A stretch of 64,000 nucleotides of DNA, taken from contig JAHJZX010000043.1 of the NCBI GenBank assembly GCA_018826295.1, positions 1-64,000 of the forward strand, read 5' to 3'. Below the pieces are notes generated by a model, which was not told the DNA's origin, did no database searches, and saw only the letters and a program-made list of their open reading frames with translations. The stretch's first letter is position 1, and every line of letters begins with the position of its first letter. Positions 54,191 through 64,000 of this stretch are shown here, piece after piece. The DNA comes from Gammaproteobacteria bacterium. Its GTDB lineage: Bacteria > Pseudomonadota > Gammaproteobacteria > Enterobacterales > Alteromonadaceae. Both the position numbers and the translations under genes were made by a program.

Positions 54191-55449
54191 TCAACACGGG
54201 TCTGGCTGCTCTGTTCAGCCAGACGTGTTTTCGCTTCTATCCACTGCCCCATAAATTTCGTACTGCGATAAGCATGATGCCGCAACATTAAGCCGGTAAA
54301 GTTTGCCTGGCGATGATTGTCGAGCGCCTGCTGTACCTGACTTAACTGCAACCAAATGCGCGCACTATGTTGGGTATGAGCAAATTTTTCCTGCACTATC
54401 TTAAAGCCGGTAATCTGCAAGCGTTGCCACAGTTCAGGCTGCTGATATATGGCTACCGCAGTCTCAGCAATACCCTGGCTGTCTTTAGCAATAAGGCCTC
54501 CCCACTCGCCATTGAGGGTCATGCCTTCTGCGCCTGTTTCAGTCGTCACATTAGGTGTGCCACAGCGCATCGCATCCAGCAACTTGCCTTTTAAACCGGC
54601 ACCAAAGGCCAGCGGTGCCAAACATACCCGGGCTTGTTGCATAACAACTAACGCATCTTCAGCCCAGCCTTTGAGCAGAAAGCCTTCCCGTTCATTGTGT
54701 AAAGCTGTCGCCTTAGGCGGCGGATAGGCACCATAAATATGTAGCTCTGCCTGCGGCAACTGCTGACGAATGAGTGGCCAGATCTGCTGCTTTAGCCACA
54801 ATACTGAATGCCAGTTAGGCGCATGGCGAAAATTGCCGATAGCAATAAAATCACGTCGTGTTGTGTAATCCGGAAGGGGTGATGTCAGGTTGGCGTCGAT
54901 TAAAAACGGGCAATAACACAGTAATGCTGCCGGTACCTGATAGTGCTGCTGCAACAGTTGCATTTCATAGTCAGAGATCACCAATGTCAGATCGCAGCGG
55001 TAGATTGCCGCTATTTCACGCAGTGCCAACTCAGAATTCAGCGCCTGGGCATCGACAGCTTTATCTGCATTAAAACAGCGCTGGCGGGCATCCCGCAAAG
55101 CATGGCAATCTTCCATGTCCAGAATACGCAATGCCTGCGGACAGGCTTGTTCAACCCGCCAGCCGAATTGCTCTTCCAGCATAAAACGGTCAAACATCAC
55201 GGCACTGGGCGCCTGAGCACTAAGCCAATGCTCAAAACTGCTGTTATTAAGCTCAATGCGTTGTTCCAAGATGCCCAGTTCAGCCAACGGGTATCGATGC
55301 GGGCCGGGCTCGGCCACGCTGGCAAAGACCACCTGCCAGCCTTGTTGTAAAAACAGCTGCAGCAAACTTAACATTCGATAACCGGCCGCCGACGAATTGG
55401 GTTCAGGCCAGACATACCCCAGAACTACTAATAACGGTTTTTGCTGCAC
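54187..55449 (-). CDS. Glycosyltransferase (GT-B fold, GT4-like)
   Basis: A 420-residue cytoplasmic sugar transferase. The N-terminal domain opens with LLVVLGYVWPEPNSSAAGYRMLSLL, and the C-terminal domain has the sugar-nucleotide pattern APLAFGAGLKGKLLDAMRCGTPNVTTETGAEG. Donor and acceptor are unknown; no polysaccharide cluster surrounds it. The start is GTG (GTGCAGCAA), with only AGAAGAAG as ribosome binding site. Confidence 0.8.
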   Translation of the reverse strand: MQQKPLLVVLGYVWPEPNSSAAGYRMLSLLQLFLQQGWQVVFASVAEPGPHRYPLAELGILEQRIELNNSSFEHWLSAQAPSAVMFDRFMLEEQFGWRVEQACPQALRILDMEDCHALRDARQRCFNADKAVDAQALNSELALREIAAIYRCDLTLVISDYEMQLLQQHYQVPAALLCYCPFLIDANLTSPLPDYTTRRDFIAIGNFRHAPNWHSVLWLKQQIWPLIRQQLPQAELHIYGAYPPPKATALHNEREGFLLKGWAEDALVVMQQARVCLAPLAFGAGLKGKLLDAMRCGTPNVTTETGAEGMTLNGEWGGLIAKDSQGIAETAVAIYQQPELWQRLQITGFKIVQEKFAHTQHSARIWLQLSQVQQALDNHRQANFTGLMLRHHAYRSTKFMGQWIEAKTRLAEQSSQTRVD

Positions 55450-55522
55450 AACAAGCGCTTCTTCTGAAAAACTGCTATTTTAGCCGCTACCTGTTTCCAG
55501 ACACAAGCTGAAGTCGGCCATT

Positions 55523-56164
55523 ATGACCTGTACGCCCTATTCTCCCTTTGAAGAACTATTGCATGCGTTAAGCCACGGCATTGGCGCTTTACTGAGCATT
55601 TTGGCATTAGTTTTAATGTTAACCTTGTCAGTGCAACACGGCGATAGCTGGTATCTTGCCAGCAGCCTGGTGTACGGCAGTAGCCTGATACTGTTATACA
55701 GCAGCTCTACTTTGTATCATGCTATGCGTAATGCCACCATAAAGCGCCGGTTGCGTCAGTTAGACCATGCCGCCATTTTTATTTTGATTGCCGGCACCTA
55801 TACACCGTTTACGCTGATAAATTTGCGCGACAACTGGGGCTTACCATTATTTGGCTTAATCTGGGCGATAGCCATTGCCGGCGTTATCATTGAACTGGCC
55901 ACCGGGCTGAAATACAAAAAGCTGTCGTTAGGCCTGTATCTTGGCATGGGCTGGATGGTGATTGTCGCTATTCAGCCGATGCTAAACCATGTCGCCAGCG
56001 GCGGTTTACTGTTATTACTGTCTGGTGGTTTATGTTACTCACTGGGTGTCATTTTTTATATCTGGAAACGGTTATACCTGCATCACGTTATCTGGCATCT
56101 GTTTGTGCTAGGCGGTAGCGTGCTGCACTTTTTTGCAATCTACTACTATGTTCTGTCTGCTTAG
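55523..56164 (+). CDS. trhA: Hemolysin III / TrhA family membrane protein
   Basis: Inner-membrane protein of 213 residues with seven hydrophobic segments, related to progestin/adipoQ receptors. The motifs SSTLYHAM, LDHAAIFILIAGTYTPFTL and HVIWHLFVLGGSVLHF hold the conserved histidines and aspartate of the family. E. coli TrhA (YqfA) maintains membrane energetics; true haemolysis is not expected. A strong palindromic terminator follows. Confidence 0.9.
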   Translation: MTCTPYSPFEELLHALSHGIGALLSILALVLMLTLSVQHGDSWYLASSLVYGSSLILLYSSSTLYHAMRNATIKRRLRQLDHAAIFILIAGTYTPFTLINLRDNWGLPLFGLIWAIAIAGVIIELATGLKYKKLSLGLYLGMGWMVIVAIQPMLNHVASGGLLLLLSGGLCYSLGVIFYIWKRLYLHHVIWHLFVLGGSVLHFFAIYYYVLSA

Positions 56165-56183
56165 GCTGAGCTAACGTTATAAA

Positions 56184-56211
56184 AAACAGGCCGGATAACT
56201 CCGGCCTGTTT
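56184..56211. terminator. Bidirectional terminator between trhA and the subtilase
   Basis: AAACAGGCCGG-ATAACT-CCGGCCTGTTT lies in the 54-base gap between two convergent genes, with A-rich sequence to its left and T-rich sequence to its right. Confidence 0.88.
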
Positions 56212-56218
56212 AGTTTTA

Positions 56219-57793
56219 TCAGTATTGATAGCTGAACGTTACGCCGCTAAAGGCACTGTATGCCCGGATACCAACATGCCAGGTACCCGCTTGCGGGTTG
56301 TTAAAGGTACAAATTTCATTGTTGCCGTCCAAATAAGGCCGGCAGTTATAGCTGCTGGTCGTTGGTTGTGAGCCATAGCGCACATACAAGTCAGCATCAC
56401 CACTGCCGCCGGAAATTTGGAATGTAACTGAAGACACTCCGGATGGAATAGTATAGCTGCCTCTTAACCACTGGCCCGTCGTTCCCGACAAGTTAGGGAA
56501 AGTAGCACCGCCTGTTGGTGGAGGATTAGTACCGCCACCGCCATCACAACCATTATTGGTCAGATAATCGTGTGCAGCTTTGGCTTTTACGATACCCCAG
56601 CCGTAAGATGTATCACGACCGGCAGTACCACGATCTTCGGCAGTAGCATTTAAAGCGCTACGAATTTGCGCTGCGGTACATTGTGGATGGTTACTCCATA
56701 CCAGTGCCGCAACACCGGCAACGTGAGGCGACGCCATCGACGTACCGCTGATGCTGTTGTAGCCACCGTTATTCCAGGTTGAATTTACGCTTACTCCGGG
56801 TCCTGCCAGTTCTACCTGTGAGTTACGTTGCGAAAAGCTGGCCAGACTGGCACTGGAATTCACCGCAGCAACTGACACTACCGCATTGTACGACGCTGGG
56901 TAAGAGAAACTGGTGTTGCCGTCATTACCTGCCGCTGCCACTAACAACATGCCGCCATTATAAAAGTTGGTCATGGCAGTATTTTCAGTCTGGTTAGACG
57001 AACCACCACCCAAGCTCATATTTACCACTTTGGCGCCAGCATCCTTACAGGATTGAATTGCCGTGATCAGGTTTGATGCGGTGGTCCAATTACCTGAGTT
57101 ATTGAAAATTTTAACTATATGCACGCCGGCCTGACCAGAGCCGATAACACCCACTACGCCGCTGTTGTTGTTAAGTGCCACCATAGTACCGGCCACATGG
57201 GTACCATGGCCGTTACCGTCCTGATACCAATTGCCATGACCGGAGAACGAATAACCGGTTACGCCTGAATTTTGTAAATCTTCGTGGCCTGAAGTCCAAC
57301 CGGTGTCAATGACACAGACTTTAGTATTGCCGGCGCTGGAATCACTAACCTGATTTGCCTGCACCATATTTATGCCATAAGGCGTCGTTTGCGCCAGCGG
57401 TGTAATGACATCTAACAGATAGCGCTTCGAGTCTTCTTCGATGTACTCTATCTGCGGATCATTAGCCAGTAAGGCCCGCTGTTTCGCGCTCAGCTTTGCC
57501 ACACTGGCATTAACTGAAGGCAGGTGTGATAACGCCTTAATGCTGGCCTTGCGCAATACGCCTTCAGCCTTTAAAGTGGAGAACAGTACTGGCTCTGCTT
57601 TGTCGCCCGCCGACTTTTGAATAATCTCATCCTTATATTTAATGATGTACTGCGTTTCGCTGTCATCGTTAAGTGCTGCAATATCCACAGCAGGATCGGA
57701 TTTTTTAATACCTGCGGCGACAGCTACAGAGGTGAGGCTTAATGCAAAGCAACCGGCAGACGCTACAGCCAGCAAAGTGGTGATTTTTTTCAT
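56219..57793 (-). CDS. Secreted S8 subtilisin-like protease with PPC domain
   Basis: Extracellular serine protease precursor of 524 residues. It has a signal peptide (about 1-27), an I9 inhibitor propeptide (about 45-125), and a catalytic domain with Asp163 (CVIDTGW), His196 (NGHGTHVAG), oxyanion Asn290 (AAAGN) and Ser352 (SGTSMASPH). A bacterial pre-peptidase C-terminal (PPC) domain, probably secretion or substrate related, occupies about residues 433-524 after a glycine/proline linker. AGGG lies about 8 bases before the ATG. Confidence 0.95.
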   Translation of the reverse strand: MKKITTLLAVASAGCFALSLTSVAVAAGIKKSDPAVDIAALNDDSETQYIIKYKDEIIQKSAGDKAEPVLFSTLKAEGVLRKASIKALSHLPSVNASVAKLSAKQRALLANDPQIEYIEEDSKRYLLDVITPLAQTTPYGINMVQANQVSDSSAGNTKVCVIDTGWTSGHEDLQNSGVTGYSFSGHGNWYQDGNGHGTHVAGTMVALNNNSGVVGVIGSGQAGVHIVKIFNNSGNWTTASNLITAIQSCKDAGAKVVNMSLGGGSSNQTENTAMTNFYNGGMLLVAAAGNDGNTSFSYPASYNAVVSVAAVNSSASLASFSQRNSQVELAGPGVSVNSTWNNGGYNSISGTSMASPHVAGVAALVWSNHPQCTAAQIRSALNATAEDRGTAGRDTSYGWGIVKAKAAHDYLTNNGCDGGGGTNPPPTGGATFPNLSGTTGQWLRGSYTIPSGVSSVTFQISGGSGDADLYVRYGSQPTTSSYNCRPYLDGNNEICTFNNPQAGTWHVGIRAYSAFSGVTFSYQY

Positions 57794-59160
<1,367 letters not shown>

Positions 59161-59172
59161 ACCGTTTCGGCT

Positions 59173-59895
59173 ATGGCCATTTATCTACCTGAGTTATCTG
59201 CGCACGATGTCAGCTTTCCTGCTGTGCAAAGTGCGCTGACAGAACCTGATGGTCTGTTGGCGATGGGGGGCGACTTATCACCGGCGCGCCTGCTTAGCGC
59301 CTACTCACAGGCGATTTTCCCCTGGTTTAGCCAGGGTGATCCCCTGTTGTGGTGGAGCCCGTCACAACGCGCCGTTTTTGCTCCGGACAGCCTAAAGCTC
59401 AACCGCACGTTAAAAAAACAACTGCACCGCTATCAGCTGCATTTTAGTGTTAACACCGCCTTTGCTCAGGTGATAGCGCTTTGTGCTGCCCCCCGGGCAA
59501 AACAACCAGGTACCTGGATCTTGCCACAAATGCAGCAGGCCTATCTGCAACTGCATTTACAGGGCTGCGCTCACAGTGTCGAAGTATGGCAACAGGATAA
59601 ACTGGTTGGCGGCTTATACGGTGTACAGGTAGGCAGCCTGTTTTGTGGTGAATCAATGTTTAACCGGCTGCCGGATACGGCCAAATTGGCATTGATTGTG
59701 TTGCAACAACATTTACAACAGGTAGCGCCAGGTTGGATTGATTGCCAGATGCCTAATCCGTTCTTGTTACAACTGGGCGCTACCCCTTTACCGCGTCCGG
59801 AGTATATTGATTTGCTGCAAGCTTGTGCTAAGCAGCAGGTAGCGGCTTCGCACTGGCGGGCCGGCCCACTGGCACCGGAGCTGCTCGATGCATGA
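59173..59895 (+). CDS. aat: Leucyl/phenylalanyl-tRNA-protein transferase
   Basis: N-degron enzyme that adds Leu or Phe to proteins with N-terminal Arg or Lys, marking them for ClpS-ClpA. The 240-residue protein shows GLLAMGGDLSPARLLSAYSQAIFPWF and the GESMF catalytic segment. It overlaps bpt by 8 bases, so the two transferases are translated together. Confidence 0.96.
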   Translation: MAIYLPELSAHDVSFPAVQSALTEPDGLLAMGGDLSPARLLSAYSQAIFPWFSQGDPLLWWSPSQRAVFAPDSLKLNRTLKKQLHRYQLHFSVNTAFAQVIALCAAPRAKQPGTWILPQMQQAYLQLHLQGCAHSVEVWQQDKLVGGLYGVQVGSLFCGESMFNRLPDTAKLALIVLQQHLQQVAPGWIDCQMPNPFLLQLGATPLPRPEYIDLLQACAKQQVAASHWRAGPLAPELLDA

Positions 59896-60589
59896 GCTAC
59901 GTTTTGGCCTCACGGCCCCTGCGCAGTGCAGCTATCTGCCACAGCAACAAGAGCAACTGGTATTTTTACTGCCTGATCAACCACTTGACGCAGGGCTGTA
60001 CCAGCAATTACTGCAACTGAATTTTCGCCGCAGTGGCGAGCAAGTTTATACACCACATTGCCCGGCTTGCCGTGCCTGTCAGTCTGTGCGCATTAGCCAT
60101 ACTGACTTCAAAGCCAGCCGCAGCCAGCGCCGTTTGCTACATAAAGCCGCGCGTGACGGCTGGCACTATAAACTGTGCGACAGCGCCAGTACCGATTATT
60201 TTGCGCTGTTCTCAGCCTATATCAACTATAAACACCATGACAGCAGCATGTTCCCGCCTACGCGATCACAACTTGAGGCGATGCTTGATTGCAGTTGGTT
60301 AACAGTACGTTATCTGGAGCAATACCATCAGCAGCAACTGGTGGCCGTTAGTATAGTGGACGACACGGCTGACGCCTTCTCAGCGGTCTACACTTTTTTC
60401 CACCCTGATGTCCAAGCTTATTCGCCCGGATTGCTGGCTATTTTGTATTTAATACAATGTGCGGCAGCGCAGCAAAAACAGTGGGTCTATCTGGGCTACC
60501 AAATTGATGAATGCCGTAAGATGGCATATAAGGCCGCTTTTTTACCCCAACAGCGTTTTATTCAGGGACAATGGCACTCATTTGGCTAA
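59888..60589 (+). CDS. bpt: Aspartate/glutamate leucyltransferase (ATE-like)
   Basis: Second N-degron transferase, 233 residues, adding leucine to N-terminal Asp or Glu. The cysteine-rich start (YTPHCPACRACQSVRI) and YLGYQIDECRKMAYKAAFLP are characteristic of this family. It overlaps the end of aat by 8 bases and precedes infA, from which it is separated by 94 bases. Confidence 0.95.
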   Translation: MHELRFGLTAPAQCSYLPQQQEQLVFLLPDQPLDAGLYQQLLQLNFRRSGEQVYTPHCPACRACQSVRISHTDFKASRSQRRLLHKAARDGWHYKLCDSASTDYFALFSAYINYKHHDSSMFPPTRSQLEAMLDCSWLTVRYLEQYHQQQLVAVSIVDDTADAFSAVYTFFHPDVQAYSPGLLAILYLIQCAAAQQKQWVYLGYQIDECRKMAYKAAFLPQQRFIQGQWHSFG

Positions 60590-60604
60590 AAAAGCGCTTG
60601 CCGC

Positions 60605-60633
60605 TTTACTTATGCTGACGATTTCGGCACAAT
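60605..60633 (+). promoter_or_regulatory. Promoter candidate for infA
   Basis: TTTACT, 17 bases, CACAAT, followed by a GC-containing start region. Each hexamer matches consensus at 4 of 6 positions. It would give infA its own promoter within the gap after bpt. Confidence 0.4.
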
Positions 60634-60683
60634 CTGCGCAGTTTTTTTATGGTTCACCCAAATTTAAGAGGCAAGTGCGCTGA

Positions 60684-60902
<219 letters not shown>

Positions 60903-60930
60903 GCCGGCTCAAATAACCTGTTAATAATAC

Positions 60931-60952
60931 AAACCCGGCATATGCCGGGTTT
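60931..60952. terminator. Palindromic terminator between infA and clpA
   Basis: An uninterrupted 22-base palindrome with half-site AAACCCGGCAT lies in the 80-base gap between convergent infA and clpA, with TTT/AAA ends on each strand. Confidence 0.8.
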
Positions 60953-60982
60953 AGTGTTTTGTATAGGGCAACAGTAGGCAGG

Positions 60983-63250
60983 TTAGTCTGCCAACGCTGC
61001 TTCTTCTGTGGTTTGATATTCAAAACTTAGCTGATCATCGACCAGCTCTACCCGAACATCACCACCATGCAGTAAACGACCAAATAAAATTTCGTTTGCC
61101 AGCGGCTTTTTCAGTTGCTCCTGAATAACCCTTGCCATCGGACGGGCTCCCATAGCATGGTCATAGCCTTTATCTGCTAGCCACTGTCTTGCCGCGCTGC
61201 TCAGTTCCATAGACACCTGTTTTTTATCCAGCTGCACCTGCAAATCACAAACAAACTTATCCACAATTTGCAGAATAATGTCAGCGGCCAAATGTTGAAA
61301 CCAAATAATGCCATCCAGCCGGTTTCTGAACTCCGGACTAAAGGTGCGATTAATTTCAGACAAGGCATCATGGCTATGATCTTGCTGTTTAAAGCCAATG
61401 GATTTGCGGATGGTTTCCTGCACGCCAGCATTAGTCGTCATCACCAGCACCACATTACGAAAATCAATTTTGCGGCCGTTATTGTCGGTTAAGGTACCGT
61501 GGTCCATCACCTGCAGCAAAATATTATAAATATCACTGTGGGCTTTCTCGATTTCATCCAGCAACACCACTGAATACGGGTGTTTAGACACCGCATCGGT
61601 TAGCAAGCCGCCCTGTTCAAACCCAACATAACCAGGTGGTGCCCCAATTAACCTGCTGATGGCATGCCGTTCCATATATTCCGACATATCAAACCGCAGC
61701 AGTTCGACGCCCAGTGCCTTGGCCAATTGTTTGGTGACTTCTGTTTTACCTACCCCGGTTGGGCCGGCAAACAGGAAATTACCAATCGGCTTTTCTTCGT
61801 TGCCTAAACCAGAGCGCGATAGCCGGATTGCCGAAGTTAATACCTCAATGGGCTCGTTCTGGCCAAACACCACCAGTTTTAAATTACGATCCAGATTAGC
61901 CAGTACATCTTTGTCTGAAGCCGATACCGATTTCTCCGGAATACGCGCCATCTTGGCAATCACATGCTCAATTTCTGGCACGTTAATGACTTTTTTCCGC
62001 TTTGAGCTGGGTAACAAACGCTGGCTGGCTCCGGCTTCGTCGATAACATCTATCGCTTTATCGGGTAAATGGCGCTCGTTAATGTACTTAGCCGACAGCT
62101 CTGCCGCAGCACGTATGGCTTTTTGTGTGTAACGCACGTTGTGATGTTGCTCATAACGTTCTTTTAACCCCAACAGAATACGGGTGGTATCCTCAACGCT
62201 GGGTTCAGCTACATCAATTTTCTGAAAGCGCCGCACCAGTGCTGTGTCTTTTTCAAAAATGCTTTTAAATTCCTGGTAGGTGGTTGAGCCCATACAACGT
62301 AGTTTGCCATTTGATAACAATGGCTTTATCAGGTTGCTCGCGTCCATTACACCGCCCGAGGCCGCACCAGCGCCGATTACGGTATGAATTTCATCAATAA
62401 ACAGGATGGCGTCTTTTTCCCGCTCCAATTCTTTTAATAACGACTTCAGCCGTTTTTCGAAATCGCCGCGGTATTTGGTGCCTGCAAGCAACGCTCCCAT
62501 ATCCAATGAATAAATAGTGGCATTGGCTATCACTTCAGGCACTTCGTTGTGCACTATCCGGTAGGCCAACCCTTCGGCTATGGCGGTTTTACCCACCCCG
62601 GCTTCGCCTACCAATAGCGGGTTATTCTTTTTACGCCGGCATAACACCTGTATTGCACGCTCTACTTCATGCTCGCGGCCTATTAGCGGATCTATAAAGC
62701 CATTTTTTGCCTGAATATTCAGATTAGCAGTAAAGTTTTCCAGGTATTTGCTGTCGTCTGCAACTGATTCAGTGCCCTCTTCCTGCGCATGCTCGTCGTG
62801 CTGTTCCAGTTTTTCTGTTTTGGTGACACCGTGCGAAATAAAATTCACCACATCCAGCCGGGTAATATCAATTTTTTTCAGCAGGTAAACCGCTTGCGAT
62901 TCCTGCTCACTAAAAATGGCGACCAATACATTAGCGCCGGTTACTTCAGACTTACCGGACGACTGCACATGAAACACCGCACGTTGTAACACACGCTGAA
63001 ACCCCAACGTAGGCTGTGTATCGCGCTCAATCTCGCCTTCTGGTAACACCGGCGTAGTCGAATCAATAAAACTGGCCAGTTCATGGCGCAGCTTTTCTAT
63101 ATTGGCGCCGCAAGAGCGCAAAGCTTCGCCTGCTGCCGGGTTGTCCAGCAAAGCCAGTAACAAATGCTCTACCGTCATGTACTCATGACGCCGCTCACGC
63201 GCAAATCTGAAAGCCAAATTCAGAGTTAACTCAAGATCTTTATTCAACAT
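60983..63250 (-). CDS. clpA: ATP-dependent Clp protease ATPase subunit ClpA
   Basis: Hexameric AAA+ unfoldase that feeds proteins to ClpP. The 755-residue protein has an N domain (about 1-140) that docks ClpS, a first ATPase module with [14 protein letters not shown], and a second with [19 protein letters not shown] sits about 8 bases before the ATG. It follows clpS after 54 bases on the same strand. Confidence 0.97.
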   Translation of the reverse strand: MLNKDLELTLNLAFRFARERRHEYMTVEHLLLALLDNPAAGEALRSCGANIEKLRHELASFIDSTTPVLPEGEIERDTQPTLGFQRVLQRAVFHVQSSGKSEVTGANVLVAIFSEQESQAVYLLKKIDITRLDVVNFISHGVTKTEKLEQHDEHAQEEGTESVADDSKYLENFTANLNIQAKNGFIDPLIGREHEVERAIQVLCRRKKNNPLLVGEAGVGKTAIAEGLAYRIVHNEVPEVIANATIYSLDMGALLAGTKYRGDFEKRLKSLLKELEREKDAILFIDEIHTVIGAGAASGGVMDASNLIKPLLSNGKLRCMGSTTYQEFKSIFEKDTALVRRFQKIDVAEPSVEDTTRILLGLKERYEQHHNVRYTQKAIRAAAELSAKYINERHLPDKAIDVIDEAGASQRLLPSSKRKKVINVPEIEHVIAKMARIPEKSVSASDKDVLANLDRNLKLVVFGQNEPIEVLTSAIRLSRSGLGNEEKPIGNFLFAGPTGVGKTEVTKQLAKALGVELLRFDMSEYMERHAISRLIGAPPGYVGFEQGGLLTDAVSKHPYSVVLLDEIEKAHSDIYNILLQVMDHGTLTDNNGRKIDFRNVVLVMTTNAGVQETIRKSIGFKQQDHSHDALSEINRTFSPEFRNRLDGIIWFQHLAADIILQIVDKFVCDLQVQLDKKQVSMELSSAARQWLADKGYDHAMGARPMARVIQEQLKKPLANEILFGRLLHGGDVRVELVDDQLSFEYQTTEEAALAD

Positions 63251-63304
63251 ACACTACTCCTAATCCACCTGAGTAACGACACCAGAATCATGCCAGTAAC
63301 AACC

Positions 63305-63625
63305 TTATGCGCGTTCCATCGAACATAGCAAGGGGTGCTGATGCTCTTTGGCGTACTGCGTTACCTGCTGCACTTTAGTTTCAGCAATTTCTGCAGTAAA
63401 AACTCCACATACGCCCTTACCTTCATAATGCACTTTTAACATCACTTCTGTAGCTTGTTCATATTGCATGTTAAAAAACCGGCTTAACACATCAATGACA
63501 AAATCCATCGGCGTGTAATCATCGTTATGCAACACTACTTTATACATGGGTGGCGGCGTGACCTTTTGCCGGGTCAGCTGTTCCAAATCACCATGTTGTA
63601 CGTTCGATTCTTTATTGCCACTCAT
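63305..63625 (-). CDS. clpS: ClpS N-degron adaptor
   Basis: 106-residue adaptor that binds Leu, Phe, Tyr or Trp N-termini and hands the protein to ClpA. The substrate-pocket segment [20 protein letters not shown] is conserved. It starts a minus-strand pair with clpA, divergent from cspD as in E. coli. Confidence 0.97.
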   Translation of the reverse strand: MSGNKESNVQHGDLEQLTRQKVTPPPMYKVVLHNDDYTPMDFVIDVLSRFFNMQYEQATEVMLKVHYEGKGVCGVFTAEIAETKVQQVTQYAKEHQHPLLCSMERA

Positions 63626-63708
63626 AAACTATAGCCATGCCTGTGTATTCCATCAAAGGAGCTTTCGGTTAATTATAGGTAAATTTTAAGTTTAATTTTG
63701 CAAATAAC

Positions 63709-63736
63709 TTGACTGTCTGGACAAATTATCTACAGT
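63709..63736 (+). promoter_or_regulatory. Promoter candidate for cspD
   Basis: TTGACT (63709-63714), a 16-base spacer and TACAGT (63731-63736), about 80 bases before the cspD start. The remaining distance makes a long leader, as usual for cold-shock-type genes. Confidence 0.5.
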
Positions 63737-63816
63737 AGTTGTTGGGATACGCAACATTCCCACTATCATGACAAAGAATACAGAATTTAGCTAACTTAGA
63801 GAAGGAAGTAAGTTGT

Positions 63817-64000
63817 ATGGCTACCGGTAAAGTAAAATGGTTTAATAATGCCAAAGGATTTGGGTTTATCCGTGAAGATGGCCGTGACGAAGATATTTTT
63901 GCACATTATTCAACCATTAGTATGGATGGCTACCGCACGCTAAAGGCAGGACAAGACGTCGAGTTCGACTTGTCAGAAGGCCCTAAAGGCTTACACGCTG
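63817..64000 (+). CDS. cspD: Cold-shock-like protein CspD, cut by the window end
   Basis: The first 61 codons are present. The product begins [18 protein letters not shown], with the RNP1 motif KGFGFI and RNP2-like DIFAHYS, and continues [12 protein letters not shown], as in CspD rather than CspA. CspD of E. coli binds single-stranded DNA and inhibits replication in stationary phase. AAGGAAG lies about 9 bases before the ATG. It is divergent from clpS, the classic arrangement. Confidence 0.92.
   Translation, partial: MATGKVKWFNNAKGFGFIREDGRDEDIFAHYSTISMDGYRTLKAGQDVEFDLSEGPKGLHA

Overview
This 64 kb window is chromosomal DNA from a gammaproteobacterium. Gene content and protein style (TamAB, CsrD-like GGDEF/EAL protein, rsxABCDGE-nth, aat-bpt-infA-clpA-clpS-cspD, CmoM, a second EF-G, a large GH3 glucosidase with a TonB receptor) suggest an Alteromonadales-type marine or freshwater bacterium close to Rheinheimera, Arsukibacterium or Alishewanella. 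The genus is inferred from protein resemblance only. Coding density is high and most genes are ordinary core genes.

Layout. 0-12 kb: a stand-alone second EF-G; a minus-strand operon of RND adaptor, RND pump and secreted M14 peptidase with a palindromic operator candidate; then uvrB with an upstream MATE exporter. 12-21 kb: a 0.5 kb gene-free stretch with a perfect DnaA-box sequence, three identical tRNA-Asn genes, a degenerate GGDEF/EAL membrane protein (CsrD/MshH-like), and the complete rsxABCDGE electron-transport operon followed by nth. 21-25 kb: an island of six small minus-strand genes of foreign look. They are separated by attC-like imperfect palindromes, so this looks like a small integron cassette array without a visible integrase. 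It carries an Mrr-like nuclease gene and an RcsF-like lipoprotein gene. 25-33 kb: a LytS/LytR-type sensor pair, a GH3 glycosidase and a TonB-dependent receptor, probably a glucan-use locus, then gloA. 33-40 kb: an orphan periplasmic binding protein, an aspartoacylase-family hydrolase, a Fur-boxed bfd, a NatAB-type ABC exporter, a DUF3025 gene, a 124-bp nearly continuous palindrome, and asnB. 40-52 kb: a second RND pump with adaptor, a CBM48-domain protein, a FabH-like ketosynthase, and tamA-tamB. 52-64 kb: cmoM-nif3, a small basic protein, a glycosyltransferase, a hemolysin III homologue, a subtilase, trxB, and the N-degron cluster aat-bpt-infA-clpA-clpS with divergent cspD cut by the window edge.

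How genes work together. Aat and Bpt attach leucine or phenylalanine to protein N-termini, and ClpS delivers such proteins to ClpA, so the last 5 kb encodes almost the whole bacterial N-degron pathway apart from clpP. TamA and TamB form the outer-membrane assembly complex. The rsx gene set encodes one membrane-bound electron-transfer complex. The TonB receptor, GH3 enzyme and LytTR pair probably import, digest and sense an oligosaccharide.

The parts least explained by core genes are the cassette-like island (about 21.1-24.9 kb) and the large palindrome upstream of asnB (38259-38382).
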